DNA of 64,000 nucleotides from Fidelibacterota bacterium. Lineage in GTDB: Bacteria > Pseudomonadota > Alphaproteobacteria > Rhodospirillales > Rhodospirillaceae. Shown piece by piece: positions 35,805 through 45,265 of the stretch. The stretch spans positions 1 through 64,000 of the forward strand of contig CANJPG010000005.1 of the NCBI GenBank assembly GCA_947476065.1, in the 5' to 3' direction. The position numbers and the translations under genes were made by a program. The notes under the pieces were generated by a model. It had not been told where the DNA came from. It saw only the letters and a list, made by a program, of their open reading frames with translations, and did no database searches. The stretch's first letter is position 1; the number at the start of each line of letters is the position of its first letter.

Positions 35805-37595
35805 ATGACCGAACCTCAGGATTCGTCTTCGATCACAAATCTGGTGAAGCCCATGGGCTGGCCCCTGGCGCTGTTCATCGGCGCGGCCGTCGCGGCCGCC
35901 ATCGGCGCGGCCATCGGCGGATTGAACACCAAGGCCCTGGCCGTCAGCGGCGAAGCGCCCAAGCCGATCGCCACCACTGCGCCGTCGCCGCCGCAGCCCA
36001 AGTCGGCGGGCCTGGCTGCAGCCTTCCTCGCCGGCCGCCATGCGGAAGTGAATGCCGAGCCCGACACCGCGGTCGATTTCTACAACCGCGTCACCGAACT
36101 CGATCCGCAGAACCTGGCCCTTTTGCAGAACACCTATTTCCTAGCCGCCCAAAGCGGCGACTTCGCCATCGCCGTTCCGGCCGCGCGCAAGGCCTTCGAG
36201 ACCACGCCCCGCCGCGGCATGGCTGCCGTGATCATCGCCATGGATCACATCAAGAAGGGCGAATACGCCAAGGCGATGCCGTATCTCGAAAAGCCGCAAG
36301 GCCAGACGATGAACAGCTTCGCCCTGCCGGTCATGCGCGCCTGGGCCGTCGCCGCGACGCAACCGGTGGAAGCAGCCCTTGAGGAGCTGACGCCCCTCAA
36401 GAACTTCCAGGACACCGCCGTCCTGTGGGACGTCATGAGCGGCATGATCAATGAGTTCTACGGCCGCAAGGATCAGGCCCTGTCGCATTACGACGCCCTG
36501 GCCATGCGCATCGAGATCGAGCGCTTCTCGACCTTGCGCCAGGTGGCCGAAGGCTTTCACCGCCTCGGCCAGGACGAAAAACTCAAAGGTCTGTTCGCCA
36601 GTTTCATGAAAAGCCACGCACCGTCGCCGACCCTGGATGCCTACATGGCGGCGGTGCCGTCCATGCCCAAGCCCAAGGTCACCGTTGTGTTCGGCATGGC
36701 CGAGGCGACGTTCGGCGCCGCCGAACTTCTGCTGATGAACGATCCCAACGAACTGCGCGCCCAAGTGGCCACGGCCTATGCCCAGACCGCGCTGTTCCTC
36801 AATCCCGACATGGATATCACGCGCCGTTTCATCGGCAGCACGCTGGCCGCCCGCGGCCGCTACGCCGAATCCAACGACGTGCTGACCAAGCTGAAAAAGA
36901 CCGCCCCCGGTTATCTCGACGTGCAGATGCAGCTGGCCGACAATTACGTCCGCATGCACCGCGAGAAGGATGCGCTGGCGATCCTGCAGGACCTGATCAA
37001 GGAAAAGCCGCAGTGGAAAGACGCCCATGTCGCCGTCGGCGACATCCTGCGTACTGAAAAGAAATACGGCGAGGCGGTTGCGGCCTACGACAACGCTCTC
37101 AAGTTCTCCGGCGACGACAAGGCCGAGAACTGGGCTATCCTGTATTCGCGCGGCATCGCGCTCGAGCGCGACAAGAAGTGGGACGCGGCCGAGAAGGATT
37201 TCCGCAAGGCCCTGGAACTGCGCCCCGATGATCCGAACGTGCTTAACTACCTGGGCTACTCGTACCTCGACCGCGGCGTGAAGCTGCCCGAGGCGCGCAA
37301 GCTGATCGAAGGCGCCTACAAGCAGCGCCCCAACGACGGCTACATCATTGATAGTTTCGGGTGGGCTCTGTTCATGAACGGCGAATACGATCTAGCCGTG
37401 CAGAACCTTGAGAAGGCGGTTGAGTCCACGCCGTCGGACGGCACGATCAACGAACACCTTGGTGACGCCTATTGGAAAGTGGGCCGGCGCAACGAGGCGC
37501 GCTTCCAGTGGCAGCGGGCCTTGAGCTTCGAGATGGAGGAGCCGCAGCGCGCCTCCATCCGCACCAAGCTTGAGCGCGGCCTCGCCAGCAAGTAG
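35805..37595 (+). CDS. membrane-anchored TPR protein
   Basis: 596 residues from the ATG at 35805. A single N-terminal membrane helix (PLALFIGAAVAAAIGAAIGG) places the rest on the periplasmic side. From about residue 60 to the end it is built of tetratricopeptide repeats, clearest in the C-terminal half (WAILYSRGIALERDKKWDAAEKDFRKALELRPDDPNVLNYLGYSYLDRG). Such proteins are scaffolds in envelope assembly or secretion. It is followed 37 bases later by ispE. Confidence 0.85.
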   Translation: MTEPQDSSSITNLVKPMGWPLALFIGAAVAAAIGAAIGGLNTKALAVSGEAPKPIATTAPSPPQPKSAGLAAAFLAGRHAEVNAEPDTAVDFYNRVTELDPQNLALLQNTYFLAAQSGDFAIAVPAARKAFETTPRRGMAAVIIAMDHIKKGEYAKAMPYLEKPQGQTMNSFALPVMRAWAVAATQPVEAALEELTPLKNFQDTAVLWDVMSGMINEFYGRKDQALSHYDALAMRIEIERFSTLRQVAEGFHRLGQDEKLKGLFASFMKSHAPSPTLDAYMAAVPSMPKPKVTVVFGMAEATFGAAELLLMNDPNELRAQVATAYAQTALFLNPDMDITRRFIGSTLAARGRYAESNDVLTKLKKTAPGYLDVQMQLADNYVRMHREKDALAILQDLIKEKPQWKDAHVAVGDILRTEKKYGEAVAAYDNALKFSGDDKAENWAILYSRGIALERDKKWDAAEKDFRKALELRPDDPNVLNYLGYSYLDRGVKLPEARKLIEGAYKQRPNDGYIIDSFGWALFMNGEYDLAVQNLEKAVESTPSDGTINEHLGDAYWKVGRRNEARFQWQRALSFEMEEPQRASIRTKLERGLASK

Positions 37596-37632
37596 CTGCA
37601 CAGTCCCCATCCTCTGTTCCTAGGTTGCGGCC

Positions 37633-38499
37633 ATGCCTGCGATCACCATTCCCGCGCCCGCCAAAATCAATCTCAGCCTGCACGTCTGCGGCAAGCGGGC
37701 CGACGGCTATCACCTGCTCGACTCTCTCGTGGTCTTCGCCGGTGTCGGCGATGTCATTACCGTTGCGCCCGCTGATACGCTGACGCTGGCCATCACCGGG
37801 CCCTTCGGCGCGGCCCTCAGCACCGAGTCTGACAACCTTGTCCTCCGTGCGGCGCGCCTGTTGGCCGAGACCCACAAGATCACGGCGGGGGCGACAATCA
37901 CGCTCGAGAAAAACCTGCCCGTGGCCTCTGGCATCGGCGGCGGCTCGGCCGACGCTGCAGCGACCCTCAAGGCCTGCGCTAAGCTGTGGGGCGTCAAGCT
38001 CAAGGGCCTGAGCAATCAAACCATCGCCACCAAGCTCGGCGCCGACGTGCCGGTCTGCCTGAAGGGTCTGCCCGCCTTCATGAGCGGCATCGGCGAGATC
38101 GTCGCCCCGGCGCCGGCCCTGCCTGAGGCTTGGCTGGTGTTGGCCAACCCTGGCGTGCCCCTGGCCACCAGGGCGGTCTTTGAGGCCCTGCGCGGCCGCT
38201 CGTCGGAGCCTATGGAGCGCGGGCGGTTCGCGGGCCTGACCAGCGTTTGGGCCCTGTCGCAGGCCCTAGGGCTAACCCGCAACGACCTGACACTCCCAGC
38301 CACCAAACTGCAGCCGGTGATCGGCACGGTGATCAAAGGCCTGCAGGGCACCGGCGCCATGATCGCCCGCATGTGCGGTAGCGGCCCCACCTGCTTTGGC
38401 CTGTTTGCCGAGGAAGCCGCCGCGCAAAGGGCCGCAAAGTCCCTGGCAACGCTCAATCCCGGCTGGTGGACCGCGGCGGCACCCATCCTCAAGGGTTAA
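37633..38499 (+). CDS. ispE: 4-diphosphocytidyl-2-C-methyl-D-erythritol kinase
   Basis: 288 residues of the GHMP kinase family. It phosphorylates CDP-ME in the MEP isoprenoid pathway, which feeds ubiquinone and undecaprenyl synthesis. The start PAPAKINLSLHVCGKRADGYHLLDSLVVF, the ATP loop LPVASGIGGGSADAAATL and the C-terminal GSGPTCFGLF are the three GHMP motifs. Full length. It lies between the TPR protein and the DsbD gene, same strand. Confidence 0.96.
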   Translation: MPAITIPAPAKINLSLHVCGKRADGYHLLDSLVVFAGVGDVITVAPADTLTLAITGPFGAALSTESDNLVLRAARLLAETHKITAGATITLEKNLPVASGIGGGSADAAATLKACAKLWGVKLKGLSNQTIATKLGADVPVCLKGLPAFMSGIGEIVAPAPALPEAWLVLANPGVPLATRAVFEALRGRSSEPMERGRFAGLTSVWALSQALGLTRNDLTLPATKLQPVIGTVIKGLQGTGAMIARMCGSGPTCFGLFAEEAAAQRAAKSLATLNPGWWTAAAPILKG

Positions 38500-38556
38500 A
38501 ACCAGCCCTCGGAAATGTGAGTTGATTCACCCCGGCCCTGGCCTATGTTCGCCGCC

Positions 38557-40614
38557 ATGAAACGCCTTATCGCCCTTCTGACCTTATGTGCTGCGGTTTC
38601 CTTTGGCCTTGCGGCCAAGGCCGACAGCGTTGTGCAAACCGAGCAGGTCCGCGCCGAGCTGGCCGCGGAACAGACCAGCGTCGAACCTGGTCAGAGCCTG
38701 TGGATCGCGCTCTCGTTCACCATCAAGCCCAAGTGGCACACCTACTGGAGCACGCCCGGTGATTCGGGCCAGGGCGTCGATCTGAAATGGACGCTGCCCG
38801 AGGGCGTGACGGCAGGGCCGCTGCAGTACCCGGCCCCCGAACGCATCGCCTACGGCGAGTTCATGAACTTCGGCTACAGCGACAAAGTCACGATGCTCAC
38901 CGAGCTGAAGGTCGCCCCCACTGCCGCCGTCGGCCCCGTGACCCTGGAAGCCGCCGGCTTCTGGCTTGTCTGCGCCGACATCTGCATTCCCCAGGACGCG
39001 AACTTCACTCTGCCCATCACCATCGGCCCCGCCACCTCGGGCATGAGCACGACCGCAGCGGCAACCATCGCCGCAGCCAAGGCGCAACTGCCCCAGCCCG
39101 CGCCGTGGCCTGTCTCCTTCAAGCGCGCCGGCAAGACCCTGGTGCTGAGCGCCGGTCCCGATGTTGGTGCGAAAATCTCCGAAGCCTCATTCTTTCCCAC
39201 CGACGAAGGCGTGCTCGCCAATGCAGCGCCCCAGGTGCAGCGTCTGGATAAAGGCACGCTCAATCTCACCATGACCGCCGGCAAAGCTTCACCGACGAAC
39301 GTCGCCGGCGTGCTGGTGATCGAGAACGCGGGCCAGCGAACAGGTTATACGGTCAGCGCGCCGGTCGCTGTGGGTGCGGCTGAACCGGCGCCCTTTGAAC
39401 TGGCGCCGTTGCTGCTGGCGATGGGCTTCGCGTTCTTGGGCGGCATCGTGCTCAACGTCATGCCCTGCGTGCTGCCGGTGCTGGTGATGAAAGCCATGAG
39501 CTTCATCTCCCGCGGCACCGTCGATGCCGGCGCCCTGCGCCGTGACGGCATGGCCTATACCGCCGGCGTGATGGTGACCTTCGGCGCCCTCGTCGGTTTG
39601 CTGCTGGCCCTGCGCGCCGCCGGTGATGCGGTGGGCTGGGGTTTCCAATTGCAGTCGCCAGTTTTTGTCGCGGTGCTGGCCTATGTGATGCTGGCCCTCG
39701 CACTCAATCTCTCCGGTGTGTTCAACATCGGCGGCAGCGTCATGGGTGTCGGCCAGGAGCTGACCTCGCGCGGCGGCGTCAGCGGTTCGTTCTTCACCGG
39801 CCTGCTCGCGGTTGTCGTCGCCACCCCCTGCACCGCGCCCTTCATGGGAACCGCGATTGGCTTCGCGCTGACGCAATCGCCGCTGGAAGCCATCCTGATC
39901 TTTGAAGGACTCGCGTTGGGCCTTGCCACGCCCTACCTCGTCATCACCTTTGCCCCCGGTGTCGCGCGCAAACTGCCGCGCCCGGGCGTGTGGATGGACC
40001 GCGTCAAACAGGTGCTCGCCTTCCCGCTGTATGGAGCGGCCGCCTGGCTGGTCTGGGTTCTCGCCCAGCAGTTGGATTCTCCGGCCCTGGCCGAAGCCAT
40101 GGCCGCCATTGTCCTGGTGGGTTTCATCGCCTGGCTGTGGGGCACCGCGCAGCAATCAAGCGGCCGGGGCCGGGGCGTGGCCCTGGTGACCGCCGCCGTG
40201 GCGTTTGTCGCCACTGTCGCGCTGACTGCCGGCCTGCACGGCGAAGTCGCACCGACCGCCACGCAATCGGCGAGCAGCATCAGCGAGCCCTATTCCGACG
40301 CCCGCCTCGCCGCCCTGCGCGCCGAAGGCCGCCCGGTGTTCGTGAACTTCACCGCCGCCTGGTGCATCACCTGCAAAGTGAACGAGCGCATCGCCTTGTC
40401 AAAAGCCGACGTCGAGGCGGCCTTCAAAACCGCCAACGTCGCCTATCTCAAGGGCGACTGGACCAACCGCAACGCCGAGATCAGCGCCGCCCTGCGGGCC
40501 GTGGGCCGCGACGGCGTGCCCTTGTACCTGTTCTACGGGCCCAAGGCCGCCGAGCCCGTGATCCTGCCCCAGGTGCTGACCCCCGCAACGGTCATTGCCG
40601 CCATTACGAAATAG
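38557..40614 (+). CDS. DsbD-type thiol:disulfide interchange protein
   Basis: 685 residues. A signal peptide (RLIALLTLCAAVSFGLAAKA) leads to an N-terminal DsbD-alpha-like periplasmic domain containing CADICIPQD. Then comes an eight-helix CcdA-like core with the two conserved prolyl-cysteine motifs MPCVLPVL and ATPCTAPFMG, and a C-terminal thioredoxin domain with WCITCK. It transfers electrons from cytosolic thioredoxin to periplasmic proteins. Likely clients are secreted Cys proteins and cytochrome maturation. An ATG 12 bases upstream is an alternative start. Confidence 0.92.
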   Translation: MKRLIALLTLCAAVSFGLAAKADSVVQTEQVRAELAAEQTSVEPGQSLWIALSFTIKPKWHTYWSTPGDSGQGVDLKWTLPEGVTAGPLQYPAPERIAYGEFMNFGYSDKVTMLTELKVAPTAAVGPVTLEAAGFWLVCADICIPQDANFTLPITIGPATSGMSTTAAATIAAAKAQLPQPAPWPVSFKRAGKTLVLSAGPDVGAKISEASFFPTDEGVLANAAPQVQRLDKGTLNLTMTAGKASPTNVAGVLVIENAGQRTGYTVSAPVAVGAAEPAPFELAPLLLAMGFAFLGGIVLNVMPCVLPVLVMKAMSFISRGTVDAGALRRDGMAYTAGVMVTFGALVGLLLALRAAGDAVGWGFQLQSPVFVAVLAYVMLALALNLSGVFNIGGSVMGVGQELTSRGGVSGSFFTGLLAVVVATPCTAPFMGTAIGFALTQSPLEAILIFEGLALGLATPYLVITFAPGVARKLPRPGVWMDRVKQVLAFPLYGAAAWLVWVLAQQLDSPALAEAMAAIVLVGFIAWLWGTAQQSSGRGRGVALVTAAVAFVATVALTAGLHGEVAPTATQSASSISEPYSDARLAALRAEGRPVFVNFTAAWCITCKVNERIALSKADVEAAFKTANVAYLKGDWTNRNAEISAALRAVGRDGVPLYLFYGPKAAEPVILPQVLTPATVIAAITK

Positions 40615-40729
40615 CCTGACGACGAATAATGGCGGCTGAGTCCCAATAAAGGGCGCAACTCCACGGCTTTTTCTCCGTTGCGGGCTGCAGGCAATTTCCC
40701 TAATGTCCGCGCGCCTCTGAGAGGCCTGC

Positions 40730-40803
40730 TGGGGCGTCGCCAAGCGGTAAGGCAGCGGTTTTTGGTACCGCCACCCCTGGTTCGAATCCAGGCGCCCCAG
40801 CCA
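40730..40803 (+). tRNA. tRNA-Gln (TTG)
   Basis: 74 nucleotides with encoded CCA. The acceptor stem TGGGGCG (40730-40736) pairs with CGCCCCA (40793-40799), and discriminator G is followed by CCA. The anticodon arm is GCGGT-TTTTGGT-ACCGC-like with anticodon TTG. The T-arm CCTGG-TTCGAAT-CCAGG is perfect. It is the only tRNA seen in the window and stands alone after the DsbD gene. Confidence 0.97.
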
Positions 40804-40805
40804 TC

Positions 40806-41060
40806 TCATTCCAACCGAGAAATGTTCCCGTCGGCGTATGGCGCCGGTGCGTGACGCGTGGCGCCGAAACCTTCGGCGATCCATTCCAGGATCTCGTGGC
40901 CGAGGTAATCGTCCTCGCTGTTGAAGTGATACTCAGATCGCCCTTGGGAGCAGCCTCCAGCGGCTTGTCGTAAAGCTGGCTGGGGGAAAACCCCCGCGCC
41001 CAAAAGCATGACAACTGCGAGAATCGCCGCCTGAAATCGATACCAATCACACCCAGCCAT
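40806..41060 (-). CDS. small exported or membrane-anchored hypothetical protein
   Basis: 84 residues. The ATG at 41060 is preceded by GGAGGG with a 9-base spacer, better than many real genes here. The N-terminal segment (FQAAILAVVMLLGAGVFP) is a signal or anchor helix. The rest is hydrophilic and acidic (YHFNSEDDYLGHEILEWIAEG). No relatives are recognised. It diverges from the ABC ATPase gene and ends next to tRNA-Gln. Its reality rests on the ribosome site and signal-like start only. Confidence 0.45.
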   Translation of the reverse strand: MAGCDWYRFQAAILAVVMLLGAGVFPQPALRQAAGGCSQGRSEYHFNSEDDYLGHEILEWIAEGFGATRHAPAPYADGNISRLE

Positions 41061-41182
41061 ATTGGTCTTCCCTCCAAGGCGTCCCTGTTACTATCGTGAC
41101 AATAACTTGGCTGTAGAGGACTAGAAGGCATCGCAATACGGTTCAGCCCATCACACTTCTGATATAGCGAGCACAGCCTTTT

Positions 41183-42847
41183 ATGACCCAGCCCCGGCTC
41201 TCCATCTCCCATCTATCCCTCGCCTTTGTCGGCTTCGACTCGACCGTCGCCGCCCTGAAGGACGTGTCGATCACGGTCGCGGCCGGCGAGATCGTGGGGC
41301 TGGTGGGTGAGTCAGGCTCGGGCAAGTCGGTCACCGCCATGAGCATCTTGAAGCTCCTGCCGGATGCCAAAACCGCATACCAAGGCGCTATCAGTGTGCT
41401 GGGCCATGATGTGCTGACGGCTAGCTCTCGCGAGCTGCAAGCCATGCGCGGCGGCGAAGTGGCGATGATTTTCCAGGAACCCATGACCGCGCTCAATCCG
41501 GTCTTGCGAGCCGGCCAGCAGATCACCGACGTCATCCTGCGCCACCGCGACATGTCCCGCGCCGCCGCCGAGACCTTGGCACTCGGGTTGCTCAAGGACC
41601 TGCATATCTCCGATCCCGCCCGGGTCATGCAAAGCTATCCCCATGAATTATCTGGCGGCATGCGGCAGCGCGTGATGATCGCCATGGCCTTTTCATGCCA
41701 GCCCAAACTGATCATCGCCGACGAACCGACGACCGCGCTTGATGTCACGGTGCAGGCGCAGATTCTCTCGCTGCTCAAGGAACGCGCCGGGGCAACCCGG
41801 ACCTCGGTACTACTCATCAGCCACGACCTGGCCGTCGTCGCCCGGCTCTGCGACCGGGTTTACGTGATGTACCGGGGCGAAATCGTCGAACAGGGCGCCA
41901 CCGCCGATGTCATCCGCCGGCCGCAGCATGCCTATACGCGGGCCCTTCTGAACGCCTTGCCTGAAGGCAAGGCGCCGAAATCGCGGCTCGAGACCGTGGC
42001 CGCCACCATGCGCGGCGAAACCGCGGCGCCGGTGTCGGCCATACAAAGATCAACACCGACAACCGGCGGCGTTCTCTTTGAAGCCCAGCATGTCACTGTG
42101 CGGTATCCACGCGGCTTTGATGTTCTGGGACGCGTCACCGGCCTGCACACCGCCGTCGATGACGTGTCGTTGCACCTCGCCGAAGGCGAAACGCTGAGCC
42201 TTGTCGGCGAATCCGGCAGCGGCAAAACGTCCTTTGCGCAGACGCTGGTCGGTTTGGCATCCTTCACCGGCAGGCTCATCTATAAGGGCCGCGATCTCGC
42301 CGCCCAGGATGCGGCCACGCGGCGCGAGATCCAGATCGTTTTCCAGGACCCGCAAAGCTCGCTCGATCCGCGCTGGCCGGCCTGGCGCATTGTCACCGAG
42401 CCCCTCACCGTCGCCGGCGTCAAAAACAAAGCTGAACTGCGGGAACAGTCCGCCGCGTTGTTTCGCAGCGTAGGCCTTGATCCCGCCAGCATGGACCGCC
42501 TGCCGCACGCTTTCTCCGGTGGGCAGCGTCAAAGGCTCGCCATCGCCCGAGCCTTTTCGGTGCAGCCGCGCCTGTTGGTGCTCGATGAGCCGACCTCGGC
42601 GCTGGACGTTTCCGTGCAGGCGCAGATCTTGAACCTGCTGCTGGACCTGCAGGATCAGCACGGTCTCAGTTACCTGTTCATCTCCCACAACGTCAGTGTC
42701 GTCCGCCACATCTCCGACCGGGTGGCGGTGATGCACGAGGGTAAAGTGGTCGAAGAGGGCACCGCCTCCGATGTGCTGAATTATCCACAGCATGCCTATA
42801 CCCGGACATTAATGGAGGCCGTGCCGACCCTGGCGGCAGGCCCATAA
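41183..42847 (+). CDS. double ABC ATPase of peptide/nickel type (YejF/GsiA-like)
   Basis: 554 residues, a fusion of two ATP-binding domains. The first has Walker [14 protein letters not shown], signature [15 protein letters not shown] and Walker [13 protein letters not shown]. The second has [27 protein letters not shown] and [12 protein letters not shown]. Oligopeptide-binding C-terminal extensions follow each. It energises import of oligopeptides or related solutes. No permease genes adjoin it; the matching binding protein type is found 18 kb away at 60.5-62.1 kb. A perfect DnaA box sits near its 3' end (42781-42789). Confidence 0.92.
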   Translation: MTQPRLSISHLSLAFVGFDSTVAALKDVSITVAAGEIVGLVGESGSGKSVTAMSILKLLPDAKTAYQGAISVLGHDVLTASSRELQAMRGGEVAMIFQEPMTALNPVLRAGQQITDVILRHRDMSRAAAETLALGLLKDLHISDPARVMQSYPHELSGGMRQRVMIAMAFSCQPKLIIADEPTTALDVTVQAQILSLLKERAGATRTSVLLISHDLAVVARLCDRVYVMYRGEIVEQGATADVIRRPQHAYTRALLNALPEGKAPKSRLETVAATMRGETAAPVSAIQRSTPTTGGVLFEAQHVTVRYPRGFDVLGRVTGLHTAVDDVSLHLAEGETLSLVGESGSGKTSFAQTLVGLASFTGRLIYKGRDLAAQDAATRREIQIVFQDPQSSLDPRWPAWRIVTEPLTVAGVKNKAELREQSAALFRSVGLDPASMDRLPHAFSGGQRQRLAIARAFSVQPRLLVLDEPTSALDVSVQAQILNLLLDLQDQHGLSYLFISHNVSVVRHISDRVAVMHEGKVVEEGTASDVLNYPQHAYTRTLMEAVPTLAAGP

Positions 42848-43217
42848 CTGGCGAAAGTTACACTGCAATGCAGCAGAAAGCCTTGAAAACCGGTCCTTGG
42901 ATGCGCCGGACATGCCACTTAGGCCCGTAGATTCACGATTCAATTCAACAACTTATCAATGGCTCTTAAGCCGCGCTGTGATTTTTCCGCGCGATTTATA
43001 CACAGGCCAAAATCGGCGCGACGTGCAGAATCACCCGTCAAATTGGGGCTTTGTTGCAGGCCAAGCGGCCGGCGAAAAAATGCCCTGATGCAAGAAATAT
43101 CGAAAAAGTAGGCCTAAAACGCATTTTTCGACGCTGCGGCGCTTGCGTCCGGCAAGCCATTGTGATTCTCTCCGCAGCGCAGTTGATACTTCATTCTTCG
43201 AGAAAAGGACCGAAACA
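42848..43217. promoter_or_regulatory. HU upstream region with four GANTC sites
   Basis: This 370-base gap contains no credible gene. It holds GANTC sites at 42930, 42937, 43028 and 43164; the first two form GATTCACGATTC, a 12-mer repeated at 56968-56979. CTGCAATGCAG (42863-42873) is a palindrome of the TGC type bound by PhaR in other alphaproteobacteria. Near HU a -10-like GATACT (43185-43190) is preceded by TTGTGA (43160-43165), which overlaps the last GANTC site. Confidence 0.45.
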
Positions 43218-43517
43218 ATGGCCACAGCAGCCGCAAAACAAACCGTCGTTACCCTGAAGCATCTCGCCGCCGAACTCGGCGAAAAGCATGAGCTCTCCAA
43301 GAAGGTCTCGACCGAGCTCCTCACGGACCTCGTCGCCCTGATCGCCAAGAACCTGAAGAAGGGCAACAAGCTGCGCCTGACAGGCCTCGGCATTCTGCAG
43401 GTCCGCAAGCGCCCCGCGCGCATGGGCCGCAACCCGGCCACCGGCGAAGCCATCAAGATCAAAGCCAGCAAGAAGGTCGCCTTCCGCGCTGCGAAGGACT
43501 TGAAGGAAGCCGTCTAA
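43218..43517 (+). CDS. HU-family DNA-binding protein
   Basis: 99 residues from the ATG at 43218, with AAAGGA upstream. The fold is HU/IHF: helical N-terminus (LKHLAAELGEKHELSKKVSTELLTDLV), beta arm region GLGILQVRKRPARMGRNPATGEAIKI with the conserved RxGRNPxTGE, and a C-terminal KKVAFRAAKDLKEAV. It bends and compacts DNA. Two hairpins follow as terminators. The gap in front carries four GANTC sites, so it may be cell-cycle controlled. Confidence 0.95.
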   Translation: MATAAAKQTVVTLKHLAAELGEKHELSKKVSTELLTDLVALIAKNLKKGNKLRLTGLGILQVRKRPARMGRNPATGEAIKIKASKKVAFRAAKDLKEAV

Positions 43518-43526
43518 TTTAGACAA

Positions 43527-43586
43527 AACGCCGGGGAAGCCCGCGCGAGGGTTCTTGACCCCGCGGCTTCCCCGGCGTTGCTTTTT
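43527..43586 (+). terminator. HU terminator
   Basis: A perfect 15-bp stem (AACGCCGGGGAAGCC, 43527-43541, with GGCTTCCCCGGCGTT, 43565-43579) is followed by GCTTTTT. It starts 10 bases after the HU stop and is the main terminator of that gene. Confidence 0.9.
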
Positions 43587-43596
43587 GAGAATTAAA

Positions 43597-43623
43597 AGAC
43601 CCGCAGATCCAGCGGGTTTTTTT
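43597..43623. terminator. bidirectional terminator between HU and bdhA
   Basis: Stem CCCGC (43600-43604) / GCGGG (43612-43616), followed by seven T on the plus strand. On the minus strand the same stem is followed by TCTTTTAATT. It lies between the converging HU and bdhA genes and probably serves both. Confidence 0.75.
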
Positions 43624-43627
43624 ATGC

Positions 43628-44410
43628 CTACTGCATAAACCAGCCGTGGCTGACGACCAGCGACTGTCCCGTGAGGGCATTGGTCTCGAACGCAGCGAAG
43701 AACAGCGTGGCCGCGGCCACATCTTCAACAGTCGTGAACTCGCCATTGACGGTGTTCTTCAGCATCACGTTCTTGATGACTTCGTTTTCCGTAATGCCGA
43801 GAGTCTTGGCCTGCTCGGGGATTTGTTTTTCCACCAGCGGTGTCCGCACAAAGCCCGGGCAGACGACATTGGCGCGCACGCCATGGGCGGCACCTTCTTT
43901 GGCGACGACTTTGGCCAGGCCGATCAGGCCGTGCTTGGCGGTAACGTAAGGCGCTTTCAGCAGCGAGGCTTCCTTCGAATGCACCGAGCCCATGTAAATG
44001 ATCGCGCCGCCCTTGCCCTGTTTGTACATGAAGCGCAATGCCGCGCGGGTGGTGAGGAACGCGCCGTCGAGATGGATGGCCAGCATCTTCTTCCACTGGC
44101 CGAAGTCGAAGTCCTCCATGGGGGCTACGATCTGCACGCCGGCGTTGGACACCAGGATGTCGATGCTGCCGAAGTGGGCGGCAATCTGGGCCATGCCGGT
44201 ATCGACCTGGGCTTCGTTGGTGACGTCCATGGCGACACCCAGGGCCATCTTGCCGCTGGGGTCCAATTCCTTGGCGGTGGCTTGCGCGCCTTCAAGATTG
44301 AGATCGGCGATGGCGACCTTCGCACCTTCACGGATGAAGGTTGCCGCGATGCCTTTGCCGAGACCGCTGGCGGCGCCGGTGATCACGGCGACCTTGTTCT
44401 TCACGGACAT
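43628..44410 (-). CDS. bdhA: 3-hydroxybutyrate dehydrogenase
   Basis: 260 residues, a classical short-chain dehydrogenase. NAD motif [15 protein letters not shown] motif [16 protein letters not shown], catalytic Ser region [10 protein letters not shown] and Tyr-Lys in [13 protein letters not shown]. The end [11 protein letters not shown] is characteristic of D-3-hydroxybutyrate dehydrogenase. It interconverts 3-hydroxybutyrate and acetoacetate, the step after PHB depolymerisation; phaZ lies 0.9 kb away. A GGGGAG ribosome site precedes the start. Confidence 0.92.
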   Translation of the reverse strand: MSVKNKVAVITGAASGLGKGIAATFIREGAKVAIADLNLEGAQATAKELDPSGKMALGVAMDVTNEAQVDTGMAQIAAHFGSIDILVSNAGVQIVAPMEDFDFGQWKKMLAIHLDGAFLTTRAALRFMYKQGKGGAIIYMGSVHSKEASLLKAPYVTAKHGLIGLAKVVAKEGAAHGVRANVVCPGFVRTPLVEKQIPEQAKTLGITENEVIKNVMLKNTVNGEFTTVEDVAAATLFFAAFETNALTGQSLVVSHGWFMQ

Positions 44411-44420
44411 GGAGTCTCCC

Positions 44421-44462
44421 CTTAAAATTCCGCAGCTTTAAAATTCCGCCGCTTAAAACTCG
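44421..44462. repeat. short tandem repeat between bdhA and GST gene
   Basis: Two and a half imperfect copies of a 15-16 base unit (CTTTAAAATTCCGCCG) run from just upstream of bdhA into the last codons of the GST gene. The first copy reads CTTAAAATTCCGCAG and the last is cut to CTTAAAACTCGG. It looks like local slippage or duplication rather than a mobile element. Confidence 0.65.
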
Positions 44463-45109
44463 GCATCCACTTCTTCGAGCTCGTCGGGCTCGAGTTTGGC
44501 GGCCTCCACCCAGTCGGCCATGGCTGGCAAGCGCATGATGGCACGGCAATAGGCCGCGCTGACATCGTCGATCATCACGCCGTAGGTGAGAAAGCGTGTG
44601 CACACCGGCGCATACATTGCGTCCGCCATGGTCAGATCGCGGCCCAAGAGAAAGGGTCCACCGTACTGGTGGATGCAGTCCTGCCAGATGGCAAAGACCC
44701 GCGCGATGTCGGGCTTGGCGCCGGCCCAGGTTTTGAAGTTGGGGTAGTGGGCCTTGATGTTCATGGGCAGCGCCGAGCGCAAATTATAAAAGCCCGCGTG
44801 CATCTCGCCGCAAATGGACCGGCAATGGGCCCGGATTACCCGGTCAGCGGGTAACAGGCCGGCGGCGGGGCGCAGCTCGGCCAGGTATTCGGCAATGGAC
44901 AGGGTATCCCAGATCTTGGCGCCGTCATGCTCCAGGCGAGGCACCAGCACCGAGGGCGATAGGAGCAAGAGTTCGGCCCGGTTGGTGGGGTCGTCGATAG
45001 AGACCGTTTTAACGTCGACGTCGAGGCCGGCCATTTTGCATAGGAGCCATGCCCGCAGCGACCAGGAGGAATAATTCCTGCTGGAAATGGTTAAAGTGGC
45101 CGCATCCAT
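44453..45109 (-). CDS. glutathione S-transferase-like protein
   Basis: 218 residues from the ATG at 45109. The thioredoxin-like N-terminal domain starts LTISSRNYSSWSLRAWLLCKMAGLDV, with the SSWSLR active-site Ser typical of the YfcF-like group, and LVPRLEHDGAKIWDTLSIAEYLAEL binds glutathione. A helical C-terminal domain follows (GRDLTMADAMYAPV). Substrate unknown. It precedes bdhA on the same strand, with a tandem repeat spanning its stop. Confidence 0.88.
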   Translation of the reverse strand: MDAATLTISSRNYSSWSLRAWLLCKMAGLDVDVKTVSIDDPTNRAELLLLSPSVLVPRLEHDGAKIWDTLSIAEYLAELRPAAGLLPADRVIRAHCRSICGEMHAGFYNLRSALPMNIKAHYPNFKTWAGAKPDIARVFAIWQDCIHQYGGPFLLGRDLTMADAMYAPVCTRFLTYGVMIDDVSAAYCRAIMRLPAMADWVEAAKLEPDELEEVDAEF

Positions 45110-45265
45110 GGCCTTGCCCCCTTCGGCAACTATGTAGGCCCGGTCGCCAAACCTGCGGTTTCCGGGTATCGCTAAACGATCATCTCGCAATGCAGCATAG
45201 ATTGCACTAGGTTTCTGGAACTGGAACGAGACACTTAAACTGAGCCGTTATTCGCTGGGGTTCGT

